44,270 nt of DNA, from positions 1,253,601 to 1,297,870 of the forward strand of contig GG745338.1 in the NCBI GenBank assembly GCA_000151295.1. The letters run 5' to 3'. The position numbers and the translations under genes are program-made. This document shows positions 33,609-43,675 of this stretch, piece after piece (the stretch's first letter is position 1; each line of letters starts with the position of its first letter). This stretch comes from Allomyces macrogynus ATCC 38327. Taxonomy: Eukaryota; Blastocladiomycota; Blastocladiomycetes; Blastocladiales; Blastocladiaceae. The notes beneath the pieces are model-generated. The model saw only the letters and a list, made by a program, of their open reading frames with translations, did no database searches and had not been told where the DNA came from.

Positions 33609-35279
33609 TTACAATCCCGGGTCGTCGCACTTGTAGGCCCCCTGGCGAATCCCCGTCGCCCACCCCTTTTCATCGTGTTTCGGGAACCTGGCCTCGCGCA
33701 ACAACTGGCACAGGCCCGTCTCGCTCTTGGCATTCCACGAGAAACACTCGTTCGACTCGGCGCACTTGGCCGCACACTGCCTAGGCGCGTCCTCACCCGC
33801 ATCCACCTCGACAATCTTGGCCACAGACCCTTCACGCCGCTGGTCGACAAGAGGTCCGGCCGCGTCCGGATCGCCGTCCACAAACACGGCCCAGACATCG
33901 GCCATGGTCACGGGCGCGTACGCGAGCGACGGCATCCAGTCGGGCATCGACGGGTCGAACGCGTGCATCGCCTGCACGCGCGCGCGGTCGGCGTCGCGTA
34001 CCTCCCAGTGTTTCGGGACGGCGCGGTCCGACGCGAGCTTGTCGGCAATGGCTTGTGCGCGGTCGGCGGACCGCGCGCGCGCATGCGCGTTGCGGTAGAC
34101 GGTTTGCAGGAGCATGCTCGAGTAAGGCGTCAGGTGGTGCCAGGACACGGGCCGCTTGCACGGCTCGTGCATCGGGAACTCGTAGGACGTCCAGTGCGGG
34201 GCCACGTTGTGGAAGACGTTGCCTTCGGTCACGTCCTTGTACGGCAAACCGGCATCACGCATGCAGTGACCCACGCGCACGTCGCCGGCCCAGCACGTCT
34301 TATACGAGACCATGCACTGGTCGGCGTGCTTGGCGAGCACTTTCATCCCGGCATTGCTGAGCACGATCCCGGCGCCACCATGCGCAAAGACAATGTGGTC
34401 CTTGTAGGAGATACCGCCCGGGCAAGGGCCTGCGAGAAACGCTTGGCCAAAGTAGTAGGGCGTTTGCGGGTCGAGCTTGGTCAAGTGGAAATGCAGGTTT
34501 TCCATGATCAGGTAACTGTCGTCGTCGACAAAGATGTACCAGGGCGAATCCGGGTAGGCTTCGTGCATGGCCATGAGACCGGGCAGGAACTTGTTGGCGT
34601 CGCCGCGCCACCCGTCATTGTTCTGGTCGGGCTTGTTTTCGCCGAGTTTCGGCTTGGTCTGATCGTTGCGCTTGGCGAGCCGCCGGCGCTCGTTTTCGGC
34701 GTCTTGCTTGAGATCGTTGGCCGTCTGGTCGAGCCGCGCCTGGGCCTCGTCGAGGTACTTGCCGCCACGAATGACGTCGAGCATGTCGACGCCCGCGACC
34801 GAGACGGCGTCCGTGTCGCCGACGAGAACAACGTGCCGCACAGATTGAAGGAACGTGGTCACCTGCACGGGCACGCGTGTGGGGCCAGTGCCAATGCCCG
34901 AGTGCACGCCGACAACGTAGCTGTCGAACCGCGGGTCCGTGAGCCGTGGCGCCACCGGGTCGAGCGCTGTCTTGGGAGGGAGAATAGACGCGGCAATCGC
35001 GACAAACGGGTCGGCAGCGTCCTCGTCGCTGCGCGCAGCGGAGTCACCAGAATTGGATGCGCTATCGTCGTCGGCGCGCGTGCTCGCGTCGGTATTAGGC
35101 CGTTCAGCGGCGTCACGGCCGGCAGCGACGGGTGGTGCGGGGGCCACGGCCAAGTCGGCGGCGTCAGGCTGCAGGGCCAGTAGCGTCGCGAGCAGCAACA
35201 GCGAGACGACGGCAACGGCGCCGATGGCGACGCGTCGCGACGACGGGCGGCCAATCAAGTGGTAGGCGGGCCCGGCCAT
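33609..35279 (-). CDS. GT31 / fringe-like type II membrane glycosyltransferase with C-terminal PAN-like domain
   Basis: A single exon of 556 residues. The start ATG (MAGPAYHLIG) at 35279 sits in a good context; the frame stays open upstream but would add 100-200 Pro/Arg-rich residues and remove the type II topology. A short cytosolic tail is followed by a signal anchor at about 18-40 (VAIGAVAVVSLLLLATLLAL) and a disordered stem. The catalytic domain carries the metal-binding DxD within YIFVDDDSYLIMENL (about residue 250), GGAGIVLSNAGMKVL, and WAGDVRVGHCM, the GT31/fringe signature order. Residues about 490-550 (CAAKCAESNECFSWN, GLCQLL) resemble a PAN/apple cysteine module. The expected site is the Golgi lumen and the likely chemistry is beta-1,3-glycosyl transfer. 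The acceptor is unknown. Confidence 0.8.
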   Translation of the reverse strand: MAGPAYHLIGRPSSRRVAIGAVAVVSLLLLATLLALQPDAADLAVAPAPPVAAGRDAAERPNTDASTRADDDSASNSGDSAARSDEDAADPFVAIAASILPPKTALDPVAPRLTDPRFDSYVVGVHSGIGTGPTRVPVQVTTFLQSVRHVVLVGDTDAVSVAGVDMLDVIRGGKYLDEAQARLDQTANDLKQDAENERRRLAKRNDQTKPKLGENKPDQNNDGWRGDANKFLPGLMAMHEAYPDSPWYIFVDDDSYLIMENLHFHLTKLDPQTPYYFGQAFLAGPCPGGISYKDHIVFAHGGAGIVLSNAGMKVLAKHADQCMVSYKTCWAGDVRVGHCMRDAGLPYKDVTEGNVFHNVAPHWTSYEFPMHEPCKRPVSWHHLTPYSSMLLQTVYRNAHARARSADRAQAIADKLASDRAVPKHWEVRDADRARVQAMHAFDPSMPDWMPSLAYAPVTMADVWAVFVDGDPDAAGPLVDQRREGSVAKIVEVDAGEDAPRQCAAKCAESNECFSWNAKSETGLCQLLREARFPKHDEKGWATGIRQGAYKCDDPGL

Positions 35280-35734
35280 GGTGTCGTTGGAATATAGACG
35301 GGAACAGGGGCGCGGTCGGGAGTACGCCGACGCAGCAGAGGCGGCGGCGGCGCGACAGCGAGCAGTCTGGCTCAGGCGAAAGGCCGGGCTGGGCAAGCGG
35401 CGAGGAGCGAGCAACAGGTCTGGACGCAGCGGCGGCGGTAGCGGTAGCGCGAGTGCACGAGTGCGGGTGGTGGCGAGCGCGGGGGGACCGGTCGCGCGCG
35501 GGGCGAAGAGGGCGAGCAGCGGGAGTGGCAGGGGAGTGTCGTGGTTGGAGTCCGCCGCCGTGGGCATCTCCATCGCGACATGGCCTTGGCGTTGGCGACG
35601 GCTGGGATGCGCCTGAGTGGAGCAGCTGCGGACCAAGCGGGGGGCGCCACCGATAACCACGTGGGTTTCACGCCGCCAGCCCTGCATGCCCCGCAAATCG
35701 ACTGCGAGACGTCCGTGTCCATTCGGCCGCAACC
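35280..35734. promoter_or_regulatory. Divergent promoter region, glycosyltransferase / ASH protein
   Basis: 455 bp between two opposed start codons. It is very GC-rich, and the glycosyltransferase frame remains open through part of it without ATG support, which is a base-composition effect. It presumably holds both promoters. Confidence 0.4.
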
Positions 35735-38700
35735 ATGGCCGCGTCAACGTCGCGCGCTTCGGCGCCGCCCTCGCGCGCACCAACTGCCCGCATTGCCACT
35801 CCCGCCGATCCACCGCTGCGCGCTGGGACTCTGCCCGCCGATCCGCTTTGCGAGGGCCTGCCACCAGTCGACCATGCTGCAGCTCCACCGCCGACCTTGG
35901 CCACGTCTCGCCCCGCGTCCAGCCCGATCAACGGATTTGTCGCAAATGATCCTCTCGACATCAGCGCTCCAGGACCTGTGCCAGACCCGCTGCCGGGCCT
36001 GGAGCCGGACTTGACAACCATGAAGTCGCAATCGACCAACATTCTCTCGTCGCTCGCCGACGTGACCGCCACAGCACCCGCACCGATCCTCTCCGACGCC
36101 GACCTGTTCCCAGGATACTCTTTCGATCCGCCCGAACTCTCTCCACCAGTTCTCGCCGCCCGCGCACCGCTCCCACCCGTCGTACGTGCTCGGTTCCCTG
36201 AACGGATACCAAACCCTGGCGGGTCGCACACACTGCATGCCGGCAAGGCCGTACATGTACCCAAATCCAAGCGATCCGCTCCACCACCACCTGCGCCAAC
36301 GCCCGTCCCACCCGAGCCGGCCATCACCCACGCCGCCCCGGCCCTCCGCGCGCCCGCCAAACCCGCCATCCAGAAACGCCGTCCACCAGTCCCCCGCCCA
36401 CGCGCCGCTCCACCCGCGTCCACGGTCGAGAACGACACATCGCGCCGCGCCGCCGCGCTCGCGAACCTGATGGCCTCGATCGAGGACCTGCGGGCACACA
36501 AGCTGCCTGCTCCGACCCGCGCCAAGTCGCCTGTCCCGCTCTCAGCCTTGACGGCGACCCCCGCGACCCCCGGCCTGCATCGTCGACTGCAATCGAACCA
36601 GACGTTCCTGCACGACTCGCAGGTCGCGCTCGAGGCTAAGCAGACCGCACGCGATGTGCGATGGGTCGCGATTCGCGCTAAAGTCGCAGCTGAGTTTGCA
36701 GTGTTACGGACGCTGCCGCCAGTCCCTGCTGCGCCAGTATCGCCGACACCGCCGACGCAACAGCCCGCAAAAATGAAATTGGGCGTTTTGCCGGACCCCA
36801 ATGACGAGGATTGGACCGACCCGGTGGTCCCCGCGAGCGCGATTGCCACAGTCGACGTGGCGAGCATTCGACAACACTATATCCCACTCCCGCGGCGCCG
36901 CACTACGCCGCGTTCTACCACGTCCAGTGTGGACCCGGCTGCGCTCCCGGACCTCGCGACGTGCGCGCACCTGCACGCGCCGCCGCCACCGGCCCCGCTC
37001 ACTTCGGCCCGTCGCGCTTGCACGCTGGCCGTGACCAACACGGGCACCAGTTCCGTGCGCGTGCGCGTGCACCCCGTCGATGTGATGTGGGGCGACCACG
37101 TATCCGTCGCGCCGCAAGTCGCGACGCTCGTCACGGGCCAGACGCTCACGGCGCGCGTGGCCGTCGTCGGCGTGCCCGAGTCGGAGACGGTGTGTGCGGA
37201 GGTAGTCGTGCAGGTGGACGACGCGCAGTACGCGTGGCGCGTCAAAGTCGAGCCGGACCGGTTTGAGCCCGAGTGTGGAGTCGAGTGGGTCGCGCCGGCC
37301 ATGGGACCCGTGGGCTCAATGGTGCGCGTCGAGAACGTCGGGTTGAAGCCCGGGGCGGTCGACGCGCGCGCGTCGCACCCGGACTTGTTCACCGTGGACC
37401 CGGATTCGGTCACGGCCGAGCCGTGCGGCAAAGCCGAGGTTCGCGTCTTCGCCTTGACCGACGATACGACCGCGTTGCCCGCCGACGCGTGCATTCAGTT
37501 CTTCAGCAACGGCATCACTTGGCACACCGTGCGCGTCCTCGCCACCACCCCATCCACTCTACCGCCTCCGGACCCCGCCCTGACGCTGTCCCCGACCACG
37601 CACGACCTGGGCCTGCTCCCCCTGACCCGCCCCGCAAGCCACACGCTCACCCTGCACAACCGCAAGTCGCACGCCGTACGCTTTTCCGCGACAGCTTCCG
37701 GCACGCACGCGCGCGTCGACCCGGGCTCCGGGTTCGCGCAACGGCTCGCGGCGCATCCGATCACCGTGCACCTGGCCGGGACGGTGGTGGGGCCGTTTGA
37801 GTCAATGATCACTGTCCGCGGGAATGGGGTCCCGCCCGTGACAGCTAAAGTGAGCGGGATTTGGTACGATCCGGCGTTTGAGGCGCACGCGGCGGTGGAT
37901 ACATGGGAGCGGGTGGAGGTGGGGAGCGAGGTGGTGGCGGTGGTGCGGGTCACGAACCCGAGTCCCGTCGCGGTTGACGTTCATGTGCGCGCCGAGAAGG
38001 CAGGTTCCGGGGCGGGCAAGCGCGGTCAGGCCGCAGAGCTCGACCCCAAAGACGATGGCACCGACAGCGATGACGAAGACGACGAAGGCGCACCGTGCAT
38101 CGACCCACACGCGGTGCACGTCCCCGCACACGCCTCCGCCGTCACGCGGATCCCGGTTCGCGTCCCAATGACTGCCGGCGCGTGGCGCGCCGCCGTGACC
38201 GTCGTCTCGCGCGACCACATGGTCCGGATCCCGATTCACGGCCACGCGACCGTGCCGCTCGTCACGATCACCCCGCACATGCTGGTTCTGCCACCGGCAT
38301 CCGTATCGTTCCGCGCGACTGGCGCGTTCGACCTCGTCTGGGCCGCACCCAAGCGGATCGTGCACCACAACCGCCGCGCCGCCGCAACCACGCACCCAGT
38401 CGAAGCGCACTTCGAAATCGGCGTGCCCGAATGTCCGACCGACGCCGCATCCGCAGCAGCACTCCGCATCTACCCACTCCGCGGCACCGTGCACGAAGGC
38501 GGCACCGCGCGCGTGCACGTGTTCTACTCGCCTCCCGCTCCGGCACCGCCGACACCGGCACCGCCCGCGGCCTCGTCCCCGCCGCCGCCCGCTGACTTCG
38601 CGGCCAGCCGCAGGTTCAGTCTGATGCCGTCGGCCGCGAAACCCGCCGGCGCGCGGCGGAGTGTGGCCGATACCGATGGCACAAGCGCGGCAAGTGCGGC

Positions 38701-40036
38701 GGCGAACAGTGTGCCCGCAGTCCAGACGCGGACGGACGCGGTCGTGCGCGTGCCCGTGCGCATCACGCCCGGAGGGAAGCGCGCCGTGGAAGTGCTCTGG
38801 GTGCATGTCGCGGTCGCGGCGGTCTCCCCCGCGTTCACTGTCTCCCTCCCCGGCGGACCGCCCACCACCGCTGCTGGACCGCTCGTAATCGACGTTGGCG
38901 CCGTCCCGCTTGGCACGACCGCGACCGCGACGATCGCCGTCACTTCGCACCTCCCGCGGTCCCCGCTCTCCGTGCACGTGCGCGCGAACCCGGTCGGCAG
39001 TGTCGCGCTCATGCACGCAATTCGCGCTATCGCGTCGCAAGCCATCGGCACCGTAACGCTCGCGGTTGCCCCAGCACACGACGGCAGTTTCACGTCCCCG
39101 ATCGAGATTCACGGCGCGTCGACGCGCGCGCGGGTGGAGGTGCGCGGTATTGCCTACACCCCGGCGATCGCGATCACGACCGAGACGCGGCTCGGCAACA
39201 TCTGGGCGCACGAACCCCTGGCCGTGGCCGTCGCGACCGTCGTCAATGGCGCACCGCACGCGGTCCCGTGGACCGTGACCGACACCACCGGCGGCAATTG
39301 CGGCGCGGCGGCGGTACGCGCGGCCCCGCCGACAACGATTCCCGCGCGCGGCACCGCGCAGGTCATGCTCGACATTCCCGCCACTCCCGTCCCCACCGGA
39401 CCATGCACCCGGGCAATCCGAGTCGCCGCCACTGGCTCCCCCGCGCGGGACTTGCACGTCACATGGACTCCACGAACCCTCGGGATGGTTCTTGACGGCG
39501 TCCCCGTTGCGGGGTCGCCGATGGCCGCCCGGGTGGTTGCGACATGGACCCGCGGCGTCCGCGGCCGTGGGAAGCGGCGCGGGTGGGACGTGTGGCGGCT
39601 CGCTGTACCAGGCGTGCAAGTCGCGCACGTGCGTGCCCCCGCTGGGGCGAAAGTGGACACGAAGCGCGCGCCAGCGGTGGGGCTGTTTACGGTGGTGGCG
39701 GCGGCACAGCCGGATGCAGCGGCCGGATGGGCGCTTGAGCCGGCGACGGGGACGGTGGAGCCCGGGGCGAGCGTGGACGTACGCGTGGTGCCGCCGTCGG
39801 GGGTGGTGGAGTGGGGGGAAGTGGTGCAGGGCGAGGAAGGGAGGACGGTGTATGTGACGCCGCCGGTGCGCGATGGGCCGCCGAGTTTGGAGGGCGTGGC
39901 GGTGGTGCAGGTGGCGATGGTCGGCGGGTTTGATGCGGAGACGAGGAAGATGGTTCCGGATACGGCGCCGAAGGTGTGGGAGGTGCATGTCGTTGTGGAG
40001 GTGGCTGACGAGGACACGGATGGACTGACTGGATGA
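35735..40036 (+). CDS. Large intronless ASH/MSP-fold protein, probably flagellar (axonemal)
   Basis: One uninterrupted frame of 1,433 residues from ATG 35735. Residues 1-230 are Pro/Ala-rich and disordered. Residues about 235-330 are helical (RRAAALANLMASIEDLRAH, ALEAKQTARDVRWVAIRAK). From about 410 to the end there are serial beta-sandwich units with the ASH/HYDIN-type pattern: a hydrophobic strand plus NTG or NPS turn (CTLAVTNTGTSSVRVRV, VGSMVRVENVGLKPGAV, SHTLTLHNRKSHAVRFSA, VVAVVRVTNPSPVAVDV). An acidic insert (DDGTDSDDEDDEG) interrupts one unit. ASH arrays are typical of ciliary and flagellar proteins such as HYDIN, CFAP65, CFAP47 and DLEC1; I cannot say which is the ortholog. It is the longest intronless gene among intron-rich neighbours. 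Antisense frames up to 842 residues are shadows. Confidence 0.72.
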   Translation: MAASTSRASAPPSRAPTARIATPADPPLRAGTLPADPLCEGLPPVDHAAAPPPTLATSRPASSPINGFVANDPLDISAPGPVPDPLPGLEPDLTTMKSQSTNILSSLADVTATAPAPILSDADLFPGYSFDPPELSPPVLAARAPLPPVVRARFPERIPNPGGSHTLHAGKAVHVPKSKRSAPPPPAPTPVPPEPAITHAAPALRAPAKPAIQKRRPPVPRPRAAPPASTVENDTSRRAAALANLMASIEDLRAHKLPAPTRAKSPVPLSALTATPATPGLHRRLQSNQTFLHDSQVALEAKQTARDVRWVAIRAKVAAEFAVLRTLPPVPAAPVSPTPPTQQPAKMKLGVLPDPNDEDWTDPVVPASAIATVDVASIRQHYIPLPRRRTTPRSTTSSVDPAALPDLATCAHLHAPPPPAPLTSARRACTLAVTNTGTSSVRVRVHPVDVMWGDHVSVAPQVATLVTGQTLTARVAVVGVPESETVCAEVVVQVDDAQYAWRVKVEPDRFEPECGVEWVAPAMGPVGSMVRVENVGLKPGAVDARASHPDLFTVDPDSVTAEPCGKAEVRVFALTDDTTALPADACIQFFSNGITWHTVRVLATTPSTLPPPDPALTLSPTTHDLGLLPLTRPASHTLTLHNRKSHAVRFSATASGTHARVDPGSGFAQRLAAHPITVHLAGTVVGPFESMITVRGNGVPPVTAKVSGIWYDPAFEAHAAVDTWERVEVGSEVVAVVRVTNPSPVAVDVHVRAEKAGSGAGKRGQAAELDPKDDGTDSDDEDDEGAPCIDPHAVHVPAHASAVTRIPVRVPMTAGAWRAAVTVVSRDHMVRIPIHGHATVPLVTITPHMLVLPPASVSFRATGAFDLVWAAPKRIVHHNRRAAATTHPVEAHFEIGVPECPTDAASAAALRIYPLRGTVHEGGTARVHVFYSPPAPAPPTPAPPAASSPPPPADFAASRRFSLMPSAAKPAGARRSVADTDGTSAASAAANSVPAVQTRTDAVVRVPVRITPGGKRAVEVLWVHVAVAAVSPAFTVSLPGGPPTTAAGPLVIDVGAVPLGTTATATIAVTSHLPRSPLSVHVRANPVGSVALMHAIRAIASQAIGTVTLAVAPAHDGSFTSPIEIHGASTRARVEVRGIAYTPAIAITTETRLGNIWAHEPLAVAVATVVNGAPHAVPWTVTDTTGGNCGAAAVRAAPPTTIPARGTAQVMLDIPATPVPTGPCTRAIRVAATGSPARDLHVTWTPRTLGMVLDGVPVAGSPMAARVVATWTRGVRGRGKRRGWDVWRLAVPGVQVAHVRAPAGAKVDTKRAPAVGLFTVVAAAQPDAAAGWALEPATGTVEPGASVDVRVVPPSGVVEWGEVVQGEEGRTVYVTPPVRDGPPSLEGVAVVQVAMVGGFDAETRKMVPDTAPKVWEVHVVVEVADEDTDGLTG

Positions 40037-40346
40037 TGATGATGGGGACTGGAGGAGAAGTCGAAATGGAAACGATGCGAAGTGAAAGCGGTTTACCACG
40101 AGCAACAACAAACGAAAGGACAGCGCGCCCAAATAAAACAAAGGACAAAGCCAACATCTCTCCCAAGAGAAAACAACAAACGACGACCACGGCGGTGCGG
40201 TAGGGAGAATAGTAACATGCGCAATGGAGGAAGAAAGGCTACAGAGGAAGTGCGCGATGCGAGTGGGGGAGATACATGCCAGATGAACCGTGCAGCAAAA
40301 TTGGAAACGAGCGGTAAGACACAACTGCAATACGACGACGCCCGCT
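40037..40346. other. Convergent intergenic region, ASH gene and G-alpha
   Basis: 310 bp between the two stop codons. It contains the AATAAA at 40132 and otherwise A/G-rich UTR-like sequence. No gene is seen. Confidence 0.5.
40132..40137 (+). terminator. Canonical AATAAA polyadenylation signal of the ASH gene
   Basis: AATAAA lies 96 nt past the ASH-protein stop codon (40036), in an A-rich 3' region facing the convergent G-alpha gene. Position and sequence fit a poly(A) signal; no cleavage site is provable from sequence alone. Confidence 0.5.
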
Positions 40347-41699
40347 CTACAACAAGCCCGCGTCCTCGAGGTTCTTGCGAATCAAGATGTCGTTGATGGC
40401 CGAGAAGACAAACTTGATTTGCATCGTGTCGGTCGCACACGTGAAGTGCGCGTAGATGCTCTTGTACTGTGCGTTGGTGTTCAGGTCTAGGGTACCAAGA
40501 ATGGCGAGCGTCAGTTCCGTGGCCGAGGGAAACCCACCCCCACTTGCTCTAAAGGATTGCGCACCGGTAAACTTGCGCAAGAAGAAGTGACACGCCGTTT
40601 GGAAGTCGTTAGGTCCCTCGTAGTCCGGGAAGTACTTGTTGACGGGCGTGACGGCGAGCTTTTCCTTGAACAGGTCAATCTTGTTGAGGAACAGGATAAT
40701 CGACGTGTCGACAAACCACCGCGAGTTGCAAATCGACTCGAACAGGTTGAGCGCCTCGTGCATGCGATTCTAGCGGACGAGTGGTCGCAAATTGAGTAAG
40801 TATCATGGGCTCGTTTCGTTTGGAGTGACTAACCAACCGCTACCCGACACGTACCACGTTCTCGTCCTCAATCAACACCTGGTCGTACTCGGAAATGGCG
40901 ACCATGAAGATGATGGCCGTGACGTTTTCAAAGCAGTGGATCCACTTTTTCCGCTCCGACCGCTGACCGCCGACATCGAACATGCTACGAACAAAAACGA
41001 GAAGTGGCGGGCGGCGCATGAGTTTCCTCGGTCCAACAGGTCGGTGGCACAAACGCCCCCACCACGCGCAACCCGGCTTCTCCACCGCACAAAGGACACG
41101 TACTGGTAGGCCAAGTCGTTGACCTTGAAGACGGTCTCGACGATACCGGTCGTCTTGACGCGGGACCGCAAAATGTCCTGGTCGTTGGGCAGGTAATTTG
41201 GGTCGGCGAGGCGGTCGACGGCCTCAAAGTAGTATCGCGCCGAGTCGTTGAGCTGAAACTCAGACGCGCGCGCGTACGCGGCGCGCACGCCCGCGTCGTT
41301 CCAGAGCACGGCAATCGCATGCGCGACCATCGGGTCGAGCGTGGGCGTCTCGACTTGGTTGGGTTGCGCAAGCACCGTGTGCGCGGCAGGGCCCGCCGTG
41401 GCTGGGTCGTGCAACGTAAGCCCGAGCGAGGGCATCGCGACGAGAATGACCTTCATCGACTGGACCACGTTCGAGAAGATGACTTCACGGTAGGCCGCGC
41501 GCTCGGCGGCCGAGTAGCCCTTGCCGTGAATCAGCTGCATCTGCTTGAGAATCGTCGACTTGCCCGACTCGCCGGAACCAAGCAACAGGCACTTAATTTG
41601 CCGCGCGGCCTGCATCGAGTCCATGCGCAGCTGCTGGTCGATGGCGTCCGACTTTTGCCGCGCCGGGTCGGCGGCCTCTTTGGACGGCTTGCAGCCCAT
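40347..41699 (-). CDS. Heterotrimeric G-protein alpha subunit
   Basis: Exons 41699-41104, 40984-40855, 40769-40565 and 40486-40347 encode 356 residues, the normal G-alpha length. MGCKPSK gives an N-myristoyl glycine and a palmitoylatable Cys3. The P-loop is GSGESGKST (41-49). Switch I is [10 protein letters not shown]. Switch II is [12 protein letters not shown], restored across intron 1 (LAYH, then MFDVGG). EDENV, then [10 protein letters not shown] crosses intron 2, and the base-recognition motifs are NKID and TCATDT. Intron 3 (40487-40564, 78 nt) is stop-free and a multiple of three, but removing it gives the standard [13 protein letters not shown]. The C-terminus NLEDAGLL has Ala where Gi/transducin types have the ADP-ribosylated Cys, so it should be insensitive to that modification. 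The helical domain carries a small insert after the SLGLTL segment. It acts at the plasma membrane downstream of GPCRs. Confidence 0.95.
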
Positions 41700-42962
41700 T
41701 GGTGGAAGGGTAGTGGCGAGGCGAAGGGTGCGGTGGTGCTGCAGCAATTGCCAGGTCAGACCGAGCAATTTCGAGCAGGTCGATGCGTGCGAACAGGCGG
41801 CGGGCAATAGGCGACGAGCACTCGGTATGCGGCGCGGAGCGGTGAGCAACAGCGATGAGATGGGCGCGCGTGCGACAGCGAATTGGTGGTGCGCAGGTGC
41901 GAGGGACCGGGCGGTTCGCGAGCAACGGTGGCGGGCGCCGGTAGAGACGGCGGGCGACGAGTTGCCGGGAGTCGCACGGGCGCACGAGCGGCAAGGGACC
42001 AGCGGGATTGCAGGAGACGGGGAGCGGGGGGTCGCGGCCCGGTCGGTCGGTGGAAAGGTGGAGAAGCAAATGTGGAGGGACGGGTCGAAAGGCCAGCAAG
42101 GCGCGATTGCTTTGCAGCTGGGCTTCGCTGAAGCAAAGCTGGCAAAGTCAAATGAGGAAATCACGAACCACCCACTCACGATGGATTTGGCAGTGGCGCG
42201 CGCTGCTTCGAGAGAATAAGCAGCGCACGCCTCGAATGGCACTTTGCCTGCGTGCGTGTTTGCGAAGCGTCTGAAGACGGGCAGCGAGTCACCGGCATGC
42301 GGATGCACCACTCGACAGCCAGTGATGCACACTGACCCGCACCTCATTCGCTTGCACCAGAGTCGGCGCGTCGTTTCTGGCTCTTGATCAGCGTCGGGTC
42401 GCGGTCGGTGTGCGCGAGTTGGCTTGACGTCCTGAAGCGCAGAGCTGGATCTGGTCGTCACAGCCTTGATGCAGCCTGCGCCACCTCATTGTTGCACGGC
42501 ACGGTCGAATCATGGGTCAGGGGCGCGAGAGGCTTGGACCTCGTCCGTTTGAACTGCCGCGAGTGCCGGCCGGCCCTTAAGCTCATGAAGAGCAGCGAGC
42601 ACTCGAGCAACGGTGAGCAACGGCTGCGCTTCGTCAAAGAGGGTTTTAGAAGCGCTGCACGCACGAGCAGGCGGTGGGCAGTGGTTGGCACCGAAGGAGG
42701 GAAGGAGCGAAGAACGTCAGTGCCAACCGGCGATAAGCATCACCCGATCGGCGTTGCGACACTTAGCCTGCCCTCGCCTGTCGTGTGTCCCGTCGCGTCC
42801 GCTGGCCGACTCTGCCGCACCGCTCCAAGCGGCCGCGGCCGGCATGGCGCATGGACGGCGCAACGACGTGCCGCTGGCCACGTCATAGCAGGGCCATGGC
42901 GAGCGGTGGAGTGGCCAGCGGTGTCTGCGTCCCGAGGGCACGTAGGGGTCTCGGACGGTCCA
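41700..42962. promoter_or_regulatory. 1.26 kb upstream of G-alpha, no supported gene
   Basis: The region holds the G-alpha promoter and 5' leader on the minus strand and, toward 42960, the presumed promoter of the next plus-strand gene. A 193-residue plus-strand open frame (42384-42965) exists, but its composition is not distinct from its other frames and it has no recognisable motif. Confidence 0.4.
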
Positions 42963-43675
42963 TGACGATGGCGGCAGCCACCGATCGCCCCTGTCCGGCC
43001 ACACCCCCCGATGTGCAACCAACCTTACGGGCGCCGCCCGCGATGCCCGCGACCAACAACAGCTCGGCGCGCGCGATCTGTTCGACGACACGTCCACGCT
43101 CGATTACCGCTCCCGCGGCGTGCTCATAAGCCCTGCCGCCCCTGTTCCCGCGCTGCAACTCCCCGGCCCCCAGTCTGGTCGAAACAGCGACTCACGACGA
43201 CGAGCTCAACGGCCGCCCAACGACCCGTTCGACCCACGATACCCCGCCGCTCAACCGCACGCCCAGTGCCACCTGTCGGCGTGCTTGACACGAACAAGGC
43301 CGCCACCGACCCGCCGTTCTCGCGGTTCTCGCCGCAGCCCCGCCAGCCTGCTCGTCCAAGCGTGGACGCCTGTGCCCGCCGGCCAGCCGGCCCACTGGCT
43401 GTCCGCGCGCGACAGCTCGCTCTGGATCCCGCCAGATTCCGGTGCTGTGCCGCTCGAGAGGGCGCGTGCGACTTCTCAGCGGCCACGCCCTTCCCCTCGC
43501 ATGACGCCAAACGACGACACCTCGCCGCCGCCGCCGCCGCCGCCGTCTACGACGGCGTCGTCGTCGAGCTCGAGCTCGGTACGTGCTGTTGCTGTTAGTT
43601 GCACCGCTTTCAGATCCGCAACGGCGGACAGGGGCGGTGGGTGAGTGCCGTTCCGGACGAGCTTGCATAAGCGGT
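42963..43675 (+). CDS. Probable gene of unresolved exon structure (low-complexity protein)
   Basis: High third-position GC marks coding sequence, but the favoured frame changes. Text such as LGARDLFDDTSTLDYRSRG (about 43063-43125) is in one frame, LVETATHDDELNGRP (about 43178-43270) in the next, VPPVGVLDTNKAATDPPF (about 43268-43350) in the third, and SARDSSLWIPPDSGAVPL through a poly-Pro and poly-Ser run back in the first. A good GTACGT donor follows at 43580 with acceptor CTTTCAG at 43626, leading to IRNGGQGRWVSAVPDELA and a stop at about 43675. A competing GTGAGT donor at 43648 could lead to an acceptor near 43959. MTMAAATDRPCPATPPD at 42963 is one possible start. I do not recognise the protein. 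Short introns, frameshifting errors or decay could all explain the hops. Confidence 0.35.

Noticed and set aside
37802..40330. 842-residue minus-strand open frame opposite the ASH gene
   Set aside because: Extremely Arg/His-rich and without domain text. It exists because high third-position GC on the coding strand removes stops from the antisense frame.
42384..42965. 193-residue plus-strand frame upstream of G-alpha
   Set aside because: No recognisable motif and weak third-position bias. It lies where the G-alpha promoter and leader are expected.
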